In this document: positions 28,371 through 36,635 of the stretch, piece after piece | How positions within the stretch are numbered: position 1 is the first letter of the stretch | Layout of the letters: each line of letters starts with the position of its first letter | NCBI GenBank assembly: GCA_009746045.1 | Contig: RPFO01001828.1 | Span: 1 to 44,748 of the forward strand | Source: Mesostigma viride | Taxonomy: Eukaryota > Streptophyta > Mesostigmatophyceae > Mesostigmatales > Mesostigmataceae | Reading direction: 5' to 3' | Length of the DNA: 44,748 bases | Position numbers and translations under genes: made by a program | The notes under the pieces: model-generated | Seen by the model: only the letters and a program-made list of their open reading frames with translations | What the model was told of the DNA's origin: nothing | Databases searched by the model: none

Positions 28371-29243
28371 TCATTCATTCACACGATTACCGATTTCGAC
28401 TTTCATAATGCACTTGCCCCTGCGAGTAAACACGAACGTGCGTATCTCATCGTCGGTAAGAGATTCGACGACATCGACTACCGAGACATCTGGTACATCA
28501 TCCTCGGTGGACAAGGGATCCAGGGGGATCACATCCACGTCCCTCGAGACCTCTCGATACCTTCCTTCCAACAAAAGGTTCCATTTCTCTGCGTTCTCAT
28601 CGACCCGCAATCCGAATCGGTCCCGCACGCGCTCGATCAAGTCCGCGCACGGGGACGCGGTGTAAGGACACGTCGCCTCGTGTCTGGTCATTTCCTCCCT
28701 CCCACACACGTGGCCGCACCCAACACCGGACAGGTGGGACCGGCAGGGGAAATACTCGCACACGTCATAGTGAGCCCGAGCGTCCTCGCGCGCGAAGAGG
28801 GCGTCGCACCCGTGTTCGGCGTTCGGACACGCCACCGTTTCGAACGCGCATCTCCCTCTTTCGCAGTGGTCCCAAACGTCCCGCGCAGGTCCCTCGAAAT
28901 CGCAACCGATTTCGCGACGGGGACACTTTTGTCGCACCCGGGCCGCGATGCGTCCGATCGTCGCCATGGGACGGTGAGTATACCCCAGCCAAGGGGCGCG
29001 GCAGAGAACGCATCGACCGGACGCGCCGGCGGCGACCCCTCCGCGCGTCGTCTGGTCCCGGATGAGCGTTCGGACGCACGGTTCCGCACAAACGACCGCC
29101 TCGCACTTCCCGCCCCCCGTCCGCGTGCGGCACTCGAGGACGACCGGGTCGCGCACGAGATCCTTGCACAGGACGCACGAAAGTTCCTCCACGTCGACCG
29201 TCACGACCGCCGCGTCCCCCGCGCCCCCTCCGCCGCCGTCCAT
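28371..29243 (-). CDS. RING plus TRAF-type zinc-finger protein
   Basis: 290 residues. After a Gly/Ala leader, an N-terminal RING-like domain (~22-80) carries SCVLCKDLVRDPVVLEC, CEAVVCAEPC and RCVLCRAPW. TRAF-type fingers follow at ~108-205: CPRREIGCDFEG, HCERGRCAFETVACPNAEHG, HYDVCEYFPC, GCGHVCGREEMTRHEATCPY. This arrangement is that of cellular E3 ubiquitin ligases and TRAF-like adaptors; here it probably redirects host ubiquitination. The C-terminal ~85 residues have no fingers and contain no recognisable MATH domain. The frame is intact, with all cysteines in place. It is divergent from the plus gene at 29324 across a gap containing CTCTATACAGG and AATAAAAG. Confidence 0.8.
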   Translation of the reverse strand: MDGGGGGAGDAAVVTVDVEELSCVLCKDLVRDPVVLECRTRTGGGKCEAVVCAEPCVRTLIRDQTTRGGVAAGASGRCVLCRAPWLGYTHRPMATIGRIAARVRQKCPRREIGCDFEGPARDVWDHCERGRCAFETVACPNAEHGCDALFAREDARAHYDVCEYFPCRSHLSGVGCGHVCGREEMTRHEATCPYTASPCADLIERVRDRFGLRVDENAEKWNLLLEGRYREVSRDVDVIPLDPLSTEDDVPDVSVVDVVESLTDDEIRTFVFTRRGKCIMKVEIGNRVNE

Positions 29244-29323
29244 CGAGCTCTATACAGGTTTCGCGACAGAATAAAAGCTCGCGATAAGACGCGAGAAACA
29301 TCGGGACGCCGTCCATCCACGCG
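29244..29323. promoter_or_regulatory. Divergent promoter region
   Basis: 80 bp between start codons at 29243 (minus) and 29324 (plus). TCTATACAGG at ~29249-29258 lies close to the minus ATG, and ACAGAATAAAAGCTCG at ~29265-29281 is the only other AT-rich patch. Confidence 0.35.
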
Positions 29324-29662
29324 ATGTCGAGGAGCGATACAGAGGACATCCGGACGGCGCGGACGTCCCGCTCGGCGTCAGACGACCCGTGGAAGAGGGT
29401 CCCCGCGTACGTCCAGCACGAACTGCACAACGACATCGTCGTCACGTGGACGGGGGAGTGGCTGGACGCGTACGGGTCCTACTACCTCCGATCGGACCTC
29501 GGGATCGACCATTTCGTCCGGGACATGAAAGAGGAGCTGGCGGCGGTCAATCGTCTTCTTCCTCTCCCTCCTCCTCCGCCGCCTCTTCCTCGGATCCCCG
29601 ATCGTGACCCTCCTCCCCCGGATCGTTCGAGTCTTCGTCCTCGCTCTTCTTCCTCTGCTTGA
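29324..29662 (+). CDS. Hypothetical small protein with proline-rich tail
   Basis: 112 residues. The first ~80 residues look like a real protein (DPWKRVPAYVQHELHNDIVV, WLDAYGSYYLRSDLGIDHF). The last ~32 are Pro/Arg/Ser runs that lie antisense to the acidic tail of the convergent gene (overlap 29547-29662). The true C terminus could be shorter if an indel lies near 29550. I do not recognise the protein. It has no membrane segment or metal cluster. Confidence 0.5.
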   Translation: MSRSDTEDIRTARTSRSASDDPWKRVPAYVQHELHNDIVVTWTGEWLDAYGSYYLRSDLGIDHFVRDMKEELAAVNRLLPLPPPPPPLPRIPDRDPPPPDRSSLRPRSSSSA

Positions 29663-30026
29663 CGCGGCGGAGGGACACGGTCTCGGTCACCTCGGGGGTC
29701 AGGACGACGGACACGCACCGCTCCGCTTGCTCCTCGTCCTCTCCGAACCACTCGATCAGCCGCGTCTTCACCTCGGCCGGTCTGACTTGCGTCTTCTTCA
29801 GCCCCTTCTTCACGACGAGGCGGTCGTTCGTGCCGGTGATGTTGCACGCGTCCACCTTGGCGCCCACGAGCTTTTCGAGGATCAGGGAGGACAGCTCCTT
29901 CTTCCTCTTGCGGAGAGGCATCGTGTCCTTGGCCGCCTGCTTGAGCGCGTCGTCGATCTGGATGTACTCGGCCGTGGCCCTTCGGACCTCCTCTTTCCAC
30001 CTCTCGACGTTCATCTGGTCCTCCAT
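29547..30026 (-). CDS. Small charged giant-virus protein (DUF5760-like)
   Basis: 159 residues. The N-terminal helix (RWKEEVRRATAEYIQIDDAL) is followed by MPLRKRKKELSSLILEKL, then a beta-type segment (DRLVVKKGLKKTQVRPAEVK), ETVSLRRVKQRKK, and a very acidic tail of E and D. The pattern of a charged helix with 'plrkrkkeLs..Il' and a closing 'L.RVK' matches a short family found in many large eukaryotic DNA viruses (DUF5760-like, from memory, unverified). Function unknown; such proteins may act in virion core or transcription complexes. The frame is intact. The acidic tail is encoded by a low-complexity run of CTC/TCC on the plus strand. Confidence 0.6.
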   Translation of the reverse strand: MEDQMNVERWKEEVRRATAEYIQIDDALKQAAKDTMPLRKRKKELSSLILEKLVGAKVDACNITGTNDRLVVKKGLKKTQVRPAEVKTRLIEWFGEDEEQAERCVSVVLTPEVTETVSLRRVKQRKKSEDEDSNDPGEEGHDRGSEEEAAEEEGEEEDD

Positions 30027-30121
30027 GTCGACTGGCGAGATGGGTTGGTCATACCATTGACGGAGACAACATTTATCCTCGTCCGAACGCGGTCGTCGTC
30101 CTCACGAATTCCGACACGTTC

Positions 30122-30790
30122 TCACAGGCCGGCGACCTGCATCATGCCGGGCTGCCCCCACAAGCTGGTCTTGGCGGGGAGGGAGGACTCGCCGTAGACC
30201 CCCATCGAGGCGGTGTCGGCGATCTCGGGGAAGCCGAACACGGTGCGGGACACGGACCCGTAGTCGACCTCCTGGTACCGGGGGTCGAGGTACAGACTGC
30301 TCGTGTCGGACGTGCCTAGCCGTCCGAACGCCCCTCGCGTGGCCACGCCGATGGAGCCCCATCCGTCCAGTGTCGCGGGGTTGGGGATGTAGGGACGCAG
30401 CGTCTGGATGCCGGTGACGGGCATGTCCTTGTTGTTGGAGGTGACGTATCCGACGCCGACCTTGTAATCGTCGAGGGTGGCGCCCACGACGTCCGCGGGC
30501 TTGGGGAGGAGGTCGGACGCGAACGACAGCTGCTCGTCGAAACCGACACCGTGGCTCAGGAGCCCGGGGCGGGCGCGGGTGTCCATGCCGTACTTGGCGT
30601 CGAACTCGGACGCGGGGATCATGAAGGACTCCGTGCCGGCGCGGTGGGTCATGGACGACCGCATGCTCTCGTAGGCGGGGTCGCCGGTCAGTTGCGTGTA
30701 GATGTCGGGACGGGGCTGAACGCCGACGTAGTCGTCCTTGCCGCTGTCCACGTAGGCGTCGGCGTACTTGTACTCGCTCGGGAAGTCCAT
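30122..30790 (-). CDS. Hypothetical protein, possible virion component (222 aa)
   Basis: ATG at 30790 with TCGATATAGTAATCC about 20-30 bp upstream as a TATA-like element. The protein is Tyr/Gly/Asp/Ser-rich with low helical content (FPSEYKYADAYVDSGKDDYV, GVGYVTSNNKDMPVTGIQTL, YLDPRYQEVDYGSVSRTVFG). It is probably an extended or beta-rich protein, with no membrane segment or cysteine cluster. Such composition is common in virion structural proteins. I do not recognise a family. The frame is intact, and codon use matches its GC-rich neighbours. An in-frame upstream extension exists but is Arg-rich and belongs to the shadow of the next gene. Confidence 0.65.
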   Translation of the reverse strand: MDFPSEYKYADAYVDSGKDDYVGVQPRPDIYTQLTGDPAYESMRSSMTHRAGTESFMIPASEFDAKYGMDTRARPGLLSHGVGFDEQLSFASDLLPKPADVVGATLDDYKVGVGYVTSNNKDMPVTGIQTLRPYIPNPATLDGWGSIGVATRGAFGRLGTSDTSSLYLDPRYQEVDYGSVSRTVFGFPEIADTASMGVYGESSLPAKTSLWGQPGMMQVAGL

Positions 30791-30831
30791 CGTTCGCTCG
30801 GACGCCGTCGATATAGTAATCCGCGAGACAA

Positions 30832-31362
30832 TTATTTGCGAGGGGGTGCGCCTCTCCTCCCCTTCCCGTGGAGGGACAAGAGGAGCCGCATTTGGTCTTC
30901 GGAGAGGTCGAGGTCGGGCGGCGGCAGACCGTACTCCTCGCATTCCCACCGGACTACGAGGTCGTACCCCGCGTCCCGTATGCTCGCGTGCTTGAGTTTG
31001 GTCTTCAGGTACAGCACGCCGTACGGCTCCCCTTTCAAAGGGTGCACGTCGAAGAAGGGGAACATGTCGGGATTCCCGTGCCAGAAATCTCCCTCGAATT
31101 CGAACACGGTGGGCGGACGCGTGTCTTCGCAGTAGCCGTCGACGAAGAGGATTTTTCCGCCGATCCGCAGTCCGAACTCGCCCCCGTTGCGGGAATGTCG
31201 GATGCGCAGGCCGGTCTCCTTCTCGACTTCCATCATCCATTTCACGGCTCGCGGGACGTGGCCACGAGACGCGAGCGAGCAGGCCGACGAGAATCCGACG
31301 AATCGGATGCGCGTCACGAGCCGGTGGCCGAGGTGGAGGTGGGGCAGGGCGATCGCGCGCAT
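30832..31362 (-). CDS. VSR-like PD-(D/E)XK endonuclease
   Basis: 176 residues. The core reads GLRIGGKILFVDGYCED, TVFEFEGDFWHGNPDMFPFF, VLYLKTKLKHASIRDAGYDL. The 'VDGYc...t.yEF.GdfWHGnP' signature with Asp and Glu at the ends of adjacent strands belongs to VSR-like, restriction-endonuclease-fold nucleases seen in mobile elements, virophages and giant viruses. Residues ~72-97 hold the presumed metal-binding Asp and Glu and the WH motif. Likely role: DNA nicking or cleavage in repair, or in spread of the gene itself. The first ATG (31362) gives a His/Leu-rich extension; a start at MMEVEKETGLRI (~residue 43) is also possible. The frame is intact. Confidence 0.65.
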   Translation of the reverse strand: MRAIALPHLHLGHRLVTRIRFVGFSSACSLASRGHVPRAVKWMMEVEKETGLRIRHSRNGGEFGLRIGGKILFVDGYCEDTRPPTVFEFEGDFWHGNPDMFPFFDVHPLKGEPYGVLYLKTKLKHASIRDAGYDLVVRWECEEYGLPPPDLDLSEDQMRLLLSLHGKGRRGAPPRK

Positions 31363-31393
31363 TTGAACCGTCCTAGAGGCGGCAGATCCTCAC

Positions 31394-32494
31394 TCAACGT
31401 CGGATATTTTCGGCGGGCTTTCGACGCGACGCGGACGCGGACATCGTCCGAGTTTTCTTGGCGCGCGTTTTCGTCGCGGGGGTGGGCGAGACCTTGCGGG
31501 TCTTCTTGGCGTTCGCCGACTTTCTGGATTTGTTGGAAGGGACACGACGGGTCGATTTGGCGGGCCGGACGATTGCCTCGGCCCGTTTCCGCGGACGGGA
31601 CGGGGCGGACGCGACGCTGGTCTCGCGACGACGCGAATACGCGCCTACTCTGTGCCTGAAATTTTCGATGGCCTCATCCCATTGTTCTTCGGTCCAGTTA
31701 TCGGTGACCTGTAAACGTTTGATCTCTTGGATGATGCTCGCTAGGTCCCATGCGTTCTCATTGGACGGTTCGAGGGCGTCGACCGCATCCGGGCCCCAGT
31801 TGCCGCCCAGAAAACCTAAGTCACCTTGCGCTAGAAAGAAGTCACCGGAGTTCCCGTTATCGACCGCGGGAAGACCGTTCTCGTTGGACGGTTCGAGGGC
31901 GCCGATCGCGGGAAGACCGTTCGCGTCCCGGTTCAACTCATGTGGGTCCATCGAAAGCATTTCAGACTCACTCACTAGAGCTCGCTCTTGTGCTGGTGTA
32001 ATCGGAAACATATCGGCCAGCTCCTTAGCAAGTGGAGACAAAGCGTTCTTAACGCGGGCGCGGCGGGGCGCGCGATAGAGGCGTTCGTTGGACTTCGGCC
32101 TCCCGTGGCCCAGGTCGCCCACCGCGTAGAGGCCGTACATGCGCACCTGTCTCTTCCGAGCGCAATCGCGAAAGCTCCCCAAGTCCCTGCCTTTGCGAGC
32201 GCCGAGTACGTCCGTGCCGCAGAAGAACTCTCCTTTGGATCGGGGGTCGTGGTCCGGTAGCTCGCTCATGCGCGGGAGTAGTTCCGCGATTTTCAGGAGC
32301 TTCGGGTCGCGGGTCTGTTTGATTCCGTACAGACGCGTCTCCTGGCGACACGTGTCGTCACCCCCGTCTCGCTTGCCTCGGTAGTACGCGCTGTTCCGTC
32401 TGTCGCTCGCGCTCCGATTGCCGCAGTAGTAGTCCCTGCGTTTCGACAGTCTTGGGTTGTATCCTATCCGTCCGTCTCCGTCCGCACTCTCCAT
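31394..32494 (-). CDS. Basic protein with two YCG/YG modules (366 aa)
   Basis: ATG at 32494. The N-terminal part contains two related modules: DYYCGNRSASD...DDTCRQETRLYGIK (~22-60) and EFFCGTDVLG...GSFRDCARKRQVRMYGLY (~88-125). The second matches the motif in the small protein at 42050-42424. The central part has repeats of the octapeptide LEPSNENG/A and acidic residues. The C-terminal ~75 residues are strongly basic (KSTRRVPSNKSRKSANAKKT), like histone tails. Inferred: a DNA-binding virion or regulatory protein whose Cys/Tyr modules may bind metal. The frame is intact. I do not know a characterised relative. Confidence 0.65.
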   Translation of the reverse strand: MESADGDGRIGYNPRLSKRRDYYCGNRSASDRRNSAYYRGKRDGGDDTCRQETRLYGIKQTRDPKLLKIAELLPRMSELPDHDPRSKGEFFCGTDVLGARKGRDLGSFRDCARKRQVRMYGLYAVGDLGHGRPKSNERLYRAPRRARVKNALSPLAKELADMFPITPAQERALVSESEMLSMDPHELNRDANGLPAIGALEPSNENGLPAVDNGNSGDFFLAQGDLGFLGGNWGPDAVDALEPSNENAWDLASIIQEIKRLQVTDNWTEEQWDEAIENFRHRVGAYSRRRETSVASAPSRPRKRAEAIVRPAKSTRRVPSNKSRKSANAKKTRKVSPTPATKTRAKKTRTMSASASRRKPAENIRR

Positions 32495-32684
32495 GGGTCT
32501 CCAGGAGCGTAGTATAGCTTACTGGATAGAAATTAACCGCCCGCCGTGTCGACTCGGACGTCACGGACGAGGCGCGGCGCTGACGGGGTCGCAAATCGGA
32601 TATGTTTCGATTCCAACGACACGTTCGAGCGTTACGTCCCGGACGAGCGCCGCGTCACCTCGTGCCCATGGACGCTCCGAGCCA

Positions 32685-32692
32685 TATAAAAA
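32685..32692 (+). promoter_or_regulatory. TATA box (TATAAAAA) with ~110-nt leader
   Basis: CCATATAAAAAGCGCCC lies 116 bp upstream of the ATG at 32801. It is the best canonical TATA box of this gap. The intervening leader is C/A-rich with no coding potential. Confidence 0.6.
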
Positions 32693-32800
32693 GCGCCCAC
32701 GGTAGGGTTCGAGGCCATCACATCCCGATCTCTCCCAACTCGAAAAACAAGAACGCGCCACTCCGACATCCGCGGAGTCCGTCGATCGCCTACCGACAAT

Positions 32801-33793
32801 ATGTCGTCTTCCACCGTGCACGACCAGGCGCCTCTTGCCGACACCTCGACGGCTCGAATTGTCGACGTGACAGGAACGGTACCAGAGGACAGCGTCAATG
32901 TCCCGACTGCCGTTCCAGCAGCCGCGGTGACAGCACCGGTACAAGAGGACATCGCTGATGTCCCGCGGTCCTCCCCACCCACTCCGATCCGTCTGCTGAC
33001 GTACGCGGACGGACGATACGTCGGCGTGGACAGGGACACGAACGTGCTCGTCGCCGTCCCGTCGACCGCCCGGGTCTGCAAACGAGCGACCAGGGACGGA
33101 GGGGTGTACGTCCGCTTCCTCACACCGCGTTCCGAGATTGTCCTCCGCCGCACGATTACCAAAGACAGCGTCGCGCGCGATATGGGATACTTGTTGAACG
33201 GTATCCCCCGCGACCGCGTGATGAACCAGGTGCACGTGATCTATTGCCCCGCGGGGCTGTTCGACGTCGCTCAACGCGCGTTCTCGCGAAAAGGCACAAG
33301 GGCGGACTCGAGCGTCGTCCGATCATGGATCGCGCGGTACGTCAACGAAGCCTGTCCCGTCGATCTGGAAGCCACGAAGGACGAGACGGACGTCGTCCTC
33401 TGCAACGAGAATTGGAGCTTCACGCGCACGGCGGTCGATTTTGTGACGGGCGAGGACGACAAGAGGACCGTGTTCGCGAGGGCGGTGGGAGACCTGCTCG
33501 TGATACTGGCGTACCCCGACAGCATGAAGAACATGATCGAAAGGGAGGCCGTCCAGGTCGGGGACAGGTACTGGTTCTCCATGGACCTGGTGTCGAGGAC
33601 GGGGGAGAAGGTGGACAACGCCTATCGCAACCGTTCCGAGTCCGACGTGTACGACTCTGTCGAGCTGAGTCTCCGAAAGGTCTCGGGCGGCGTCCCTCGC
33701 GCGTGGGCCGTGTCCGAAGAAGGGTTGGTGTTGAGCGACCGACGCGAGGGAAGCGGGAGCTACGCCGTGAACCGCAAGCGCGCGAGATCGTGA
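32801..33793 (+). CDS. Hypothetical protein (330 aa)
   Basis: I do not recognise this protein. Residues 1-65 are low-complexity Val/Pro/Thr/Ala with a 20-residue duplication (VTGTVPEDSVNVP and VTAPVQEDIADVP, 60 bp apart at DNA level, 32877 and 32937). The remaining ~265 residues look globular (RLLTYADGRYVGVDRDTNVL, YLLNGIPRDRVMNQVHVIYC, FARAVGDLLVILAYPDSMKN). No motif, membrane segment or cysteine cluster. The frame is intact. It is preceded by a canonical TATA box and a long leader, like the putative ssDNA-binding and Bro-like genes, which suggests shared timing. The 3' end overlaps the convergent gene by about 34 bp. Confidence 0.7.
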   Translation: MSSSTVHDQAPLADTSTARIVDVTGTVPEDSVNVPTAVPAAAVTAPVQEDIADVPRSSPPTPIRLLTYADGRYVGVDRDTNVLVAVPSTARVCKRATRDGGVYVRFLTPRSEIVLRRTITKDSVARDMGYLLNGIPRDRVMNQVHVIYCPAGLFDVAQRAFSRKGTRADSSVVRSWIARYVNEACPVDLEATKDETDVVLCNENWSFTRTAVDFVTGEDDKRTVFARAVGDLLVILAYPDSMKNMIEREAVQVGDRYWFSMDLVSRTGEKVDNAYRNRSESDVYDSVELSLRKVSGGVPRAWAVSEEGLVLSDRREGSGSYAVNRKRARS

Positions 33794-34254
33794 CCACACG
33801 CGCGAGATACGATCGCGTCATCCGCGTCGAACGACCGGAGCGTTCGCATGTCTAAAGTAGATAGGGACAAGTAGGTTCTTGTGAGCAATGGGGTAGGAGG
33901 AGGGGCGGACTTGGATGCCCCGCGTCGACTTAGAACGCGGTCGAGGACCGCTTTGTACATGTATTTATGAATATTCCTAATAAAACTCAATTTCCACGCC
34001 TCCACTCGGGACTCGTCCACGCATTGTAAATACGCGTCTCTGCCATCGTATCTTCTCACTATTTCTTGGACGAACTCGCGACGACGCTCGGTCATGTTGT
34101 GCGCCATGACGCGCGCAAAGTCGTCGGGGTAGGGACAGGTGCGCAGGAGGTAGGTAGCCACGATCCGGGCGGGGTCGACGCGGCCCGTACTTGTCCGCAC
34201 GCAGTCGGCCGTCGACAAGACAGACGCGACGTGGTCTCGCAGGGACTCGGCCAT
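33760..34254 (-). CDS. Hypothetical helical protein (164 aa)
   Basis: ATG at 34254, just 4 bp from a 12-base G run. The protein is helical (AESLRDHVASVLSTADCVRT, VMAHNMTERRREFVQEIVRR, AWKLSFIRNIHKYMYKAVLD) with a basic Ser/Arg C-terminal part. No known motif. The final ~25 residues overlap the end of the plus-strand gene at 33793, so the true stop may be nearer if an indel lies in the C5 run near 33920. Function unknown. Confidence 0.55.
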   Translation of the reverse strand: MAESLRDHVASVLSTADCVRTSTGRVDPARIVATYLLRTCPYPDDFARVMAHNMTERRREFVQEIVRRYDGRDAYLQCVDESRVEAWKLSFIRNIHKYMYKAVLDRVLSRRGASKSAPPPTPLLTRTYLSLSTLDMRTLRSFDADDAIVSRACGHDLARLRFTA

Positions 34255-34258
34255 GGAC

Positions 34259-34270
34259 GGGGGGGGGGGG
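34259..34270. repeat. Twelve-base G homopolymer next to a start codon
   Basis: G12 on the plus strand (C12 on the sense strand of the minus gene starting at 34254), in the 29-bp gap before the cysteine desulfurase stop codon at 34284. It is the longest homopolymer I noticed in the window. Confidence 0.9.
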
Positions 34271-34283
34271 TAACTTGTCGCGT

Positions 34284-35502
34284 CTAACGAATCGATGGGG
34301 TATTATGCGCGCTAAAGGAAACGTGCGCGAGGGCGGCGCGAAGGGCGGTCAAAAACTTGCGCACGTCGGACTCGGTCGTGTACTCGGACACGCCCACGCG
34401 GATGGTCCCGTTCTCGTGGGCCTTCGACTTGCCCGCGGCCTTTAACACGTCGCTGCGTTTGCCGAGTTTGCACGCGCTGCCGACGGACACGCATATCCCC
34501 TCCTTGGCCAGGAGTCGCGAGACGGCTCTCGAGTCCACGCCCACGAACGACCCGCTCACGAGATGCGGGACTCTCCGCGCCGGGGAGTCGGGACCGTTGA
34601 AGGCCGCGCCGAGTTCGGCCATGCCCCGTCGCACGAGGTCCGCCGCGTCGCCCACCTCGCGCGTCTTTGCCCGTATACCTTTGGCGTTTCGGCACACCGC
34701 CTCCGCCAGACTGGATATCAGCGGCGGACTCTCCGTCCCGGGCCTCAACAACCTCTCCTGGGATCCGCCGTACGCTAAGGGCGCCACGCGGTCCAGGTCC
34801 CCGCGGACGACGAGCGCGCCCGTCCCCTTGACCCCGTGGATCTTATGTCCCGACACCGTGAAGCTGTCGAGGTACCGCAAGCCCCGCACGACGTACTTCC
34901 CCGCGGCCTGGGTCGTGTCCGAATGGAAGAACACGTCTCTCCCCAACACGCGGCGGATGGCGCCCAAGTCCTGGATCGTCCCGAGCTCGTTGGACGCGTA
35001 GATGAACGACGCGAGTTTCACGTCCTTACCGTACATCCGCACGGCTCGGCGCAGTTCCTCCATGTCGAGGAACCCCTGTCCGTCCACGGGGATCTTGACC
35101 ACCTTCACCCCGCCCCTCGTGATCCTCTGCAAGTGCTCCAAAGGTTTGATCCCGCTCGGGTGCTCGATGGCCGAGGTCAGCACCACCCCGCGGTTGCCGT
35201 GATGCTCCATGACCCCGTGGAGCACGATGTTGTTGCTCTCGGTAGAGCCGGACGTGAACACCACGCGTTCGGGGGGACCCCGAGACACTTGCCGATCCTC
35301 TTCCTGCACGCCTCCACGATCGCTCGCGAGTCTCGACCCGCCACGTGGCTGCTCGACGCGTTGCCGTACGCGCGTTTGGCGACGTCGGCGAGGACGTCGA
35401 CGACGGACGCGTGCGGCTGCGTGGTCGAACAGGAGTCCAAGTAGATCCGCGGCTTCCTCGACCGGACTTCCGTCTCGTAGCAGGCATGCGCTGACCGGGC
35501 AT
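34284..35502 (-). CDS. Cysteine desulfurase, NifS/IscS type (PLP enzyme)
   Basis: About 400 residues, the usual length. Cysteine desulfurases take sulfur from L-cysteine for iron-sulfur clusters or tRNA thiolation. Landmarks in order: IYLDSCSTTQ near the N terminus, VVFTSGSTESNN, AIEHPSG (His stacking on PLP), HSDTTQAAGK (Asp and Gln), FTVSGHKIHGVKGTG (PLP lysine), RPGTESPP, and ISVGSACKLGKRS-type VSVGSACKLG with the catalytic cysteine. All key residues are present, so the enzyme is probably active. Frames change near 35282 (G6 on the plus strand) and near 35480 just after ATG 35502. NifS-like genes are known in African swine fever virus and a few other large DNA viruses. No IscU-like scaffold is in this window. 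Confidence 0.85.
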
Positions 35503-35503
35503 T

Positions 35504-36121
35504 CTATACTGGTATCGCGGTTTTCTTATGCGGCCGCCGGTCGTTCGGCCACGAAGGGGACGCGCGGAGAGCCAGCATCCGTCGGTGGAGTTCGGCGGAG
35601 TCGCTCATGTATTGTCGGATCATGGAGGCGAGGCCGAGGAGGTATCTCCACTGGCATTCGCGCGCGTGGCCCAGCGACGCCTTGGGATCGCGGGCATCGA
35701 ACCCGGACCTGTCCATCCACCGCTTGGTCATCTCCGCCTTCCACGCCTTGGAGGAGCGATAGAACGCGTCGCACAGCCGCCTCTGGGATTCGTCGTCCAG
35801 ATAGGCGGGCGGGGGGCGGGGCACGGGGTCCACGCGATTACGGTAATGGACCTCGTGCAGAATTCCGGGGGCCGGCAGGGACGCGAACGTCAGCCGCATT
35901 TTCTCCGAGTCGCTCGCGTACCCCTCGATCAGGGAGCACAGGCCGGAAAGGTACTCCCACCTCCGGGCGCGCGCTCGCTCGCGGAGACCGGCGAAATCGC
36001 TGTCGAAAGAAGCCGCAGCGTCCGCGTCCCTCCGCGCCTCGACGTCTTCCCTCCACGCCGTCGCGGACCGCAAGAACCGCCGGTACATCCGGCAGTACGC
36101 CCCGTCCGGAAGCTCGTTCAT
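35504..36121 (-). CDS. Internally duplicated helical protein (205 aa)
   Basis: ATG at 36121. The protein consists of two related ~75-residue halves: FLRSATAWREDVEAR...RRWEYLSGLCSLIEGYASDS and FYRSSKAWKAEMTKR...CQWRYLLGLASMIRQYMSDS, each followed by E-x-x-R-x-x-x-ALxA/LPAP. Trp, Tyr, Leu-Gly and the closing SDS/SAE are conserved between halves. This is an all-helical fold, perhaps forming a pseudo-dimer. I do not recognise a family. The frame is intact. It lies right beside the desulfurase start (2 bp between its stop and that ATG), suggesting joint transcription, though no functional link is evident. Confidence 0.7.
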   Translation of the reverse strand: MNELPDGAYCRMYRRFLRSATAWREDVEARRDADAAASFDSDFAGLRERARARRWEYLSGLCSLIEGYASDSEKMRLTFASLPAPGILHEVHYRNRVDPVPRPPPAYLDDESQRRLCDAFYRSSKAWKAEMTKRWMDRSGFDARDPKASLGHARECQWRYLLGLASMIRQYMSDSAELHRRMLALRASPSWPNDRRPHKKTAIPV

Positions 36122-36248
36122 CTGGCCGCCAGTGCGATCTCGCAGTCTCGGTACTCGTCATACTCGGAGAAGTTCCGGTGGCAGCGGACGCGCGTTTCGG
36201 TCGACGGATTTTTGTTTCGCGGATAAAAAGGAGAGAACGGATCGGCTC

Positions 36249-36635
36249 ATGGCGTGGTATTCCGAGTACACGTCAACCCCCGCGTCCCGCGCTCCCGCCA
36301 AGACCAAGCCCGCCGGGACCCTCTCCTCGGCCATCAGCAATCCCGACGTCGACGACGCGGACGACGCGTCCTGGTCCGACTCGCTCCCGTCCGCCACGAA
36401 GCCCTCGGCGCGTCCGTCCGTCTCGTTCTCGCACCCGCCGCCCGAGACGGCCGCGGCCGACGCGAAGGCGTGGCACGAACAGGCGCCCGTGTCCCGGTCG
36501 CGGGGACACGGCCTGACGCCCGAGGGTCTGAAATCGTACATCGCGTCCACGTACGCGGCGGATCCCGGCAAGGTGCGTTCCCATCACCTAAAAAGTGTCC
36601 TGCGTACGGAGAAGGACGCGACGGGTTTCCAGTGA
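36249..36635 (+). CDS. Hypothetical disordered protein (128 aa)
   Basis: ATG at 36249 (MAWYSEYTSTPASRAP). Mostly Ser/Pro/Ala/Asp low complexity with an ordered-looking C-terminal helix region (LTPEGLKSYIASTYAADPGK). No recognisable motif. The stop TGA overlaps the next start as TGATG (36633-36637), a tight coupling. The frame is intact. Possibly a minor virion protein; unknown. Confidence 0.6.
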   Translation: MAWYSEYTSTPASRAPAKTKPAGTLSSAISNPDVDDADDASWSDSLPSATKPSARPSVSFSHPPPETAAADAKAWHEQAPVSRSRGHGLTPEGLKSYIASTYAADPGKVRSHHLKSVLRTEKDATGFQ

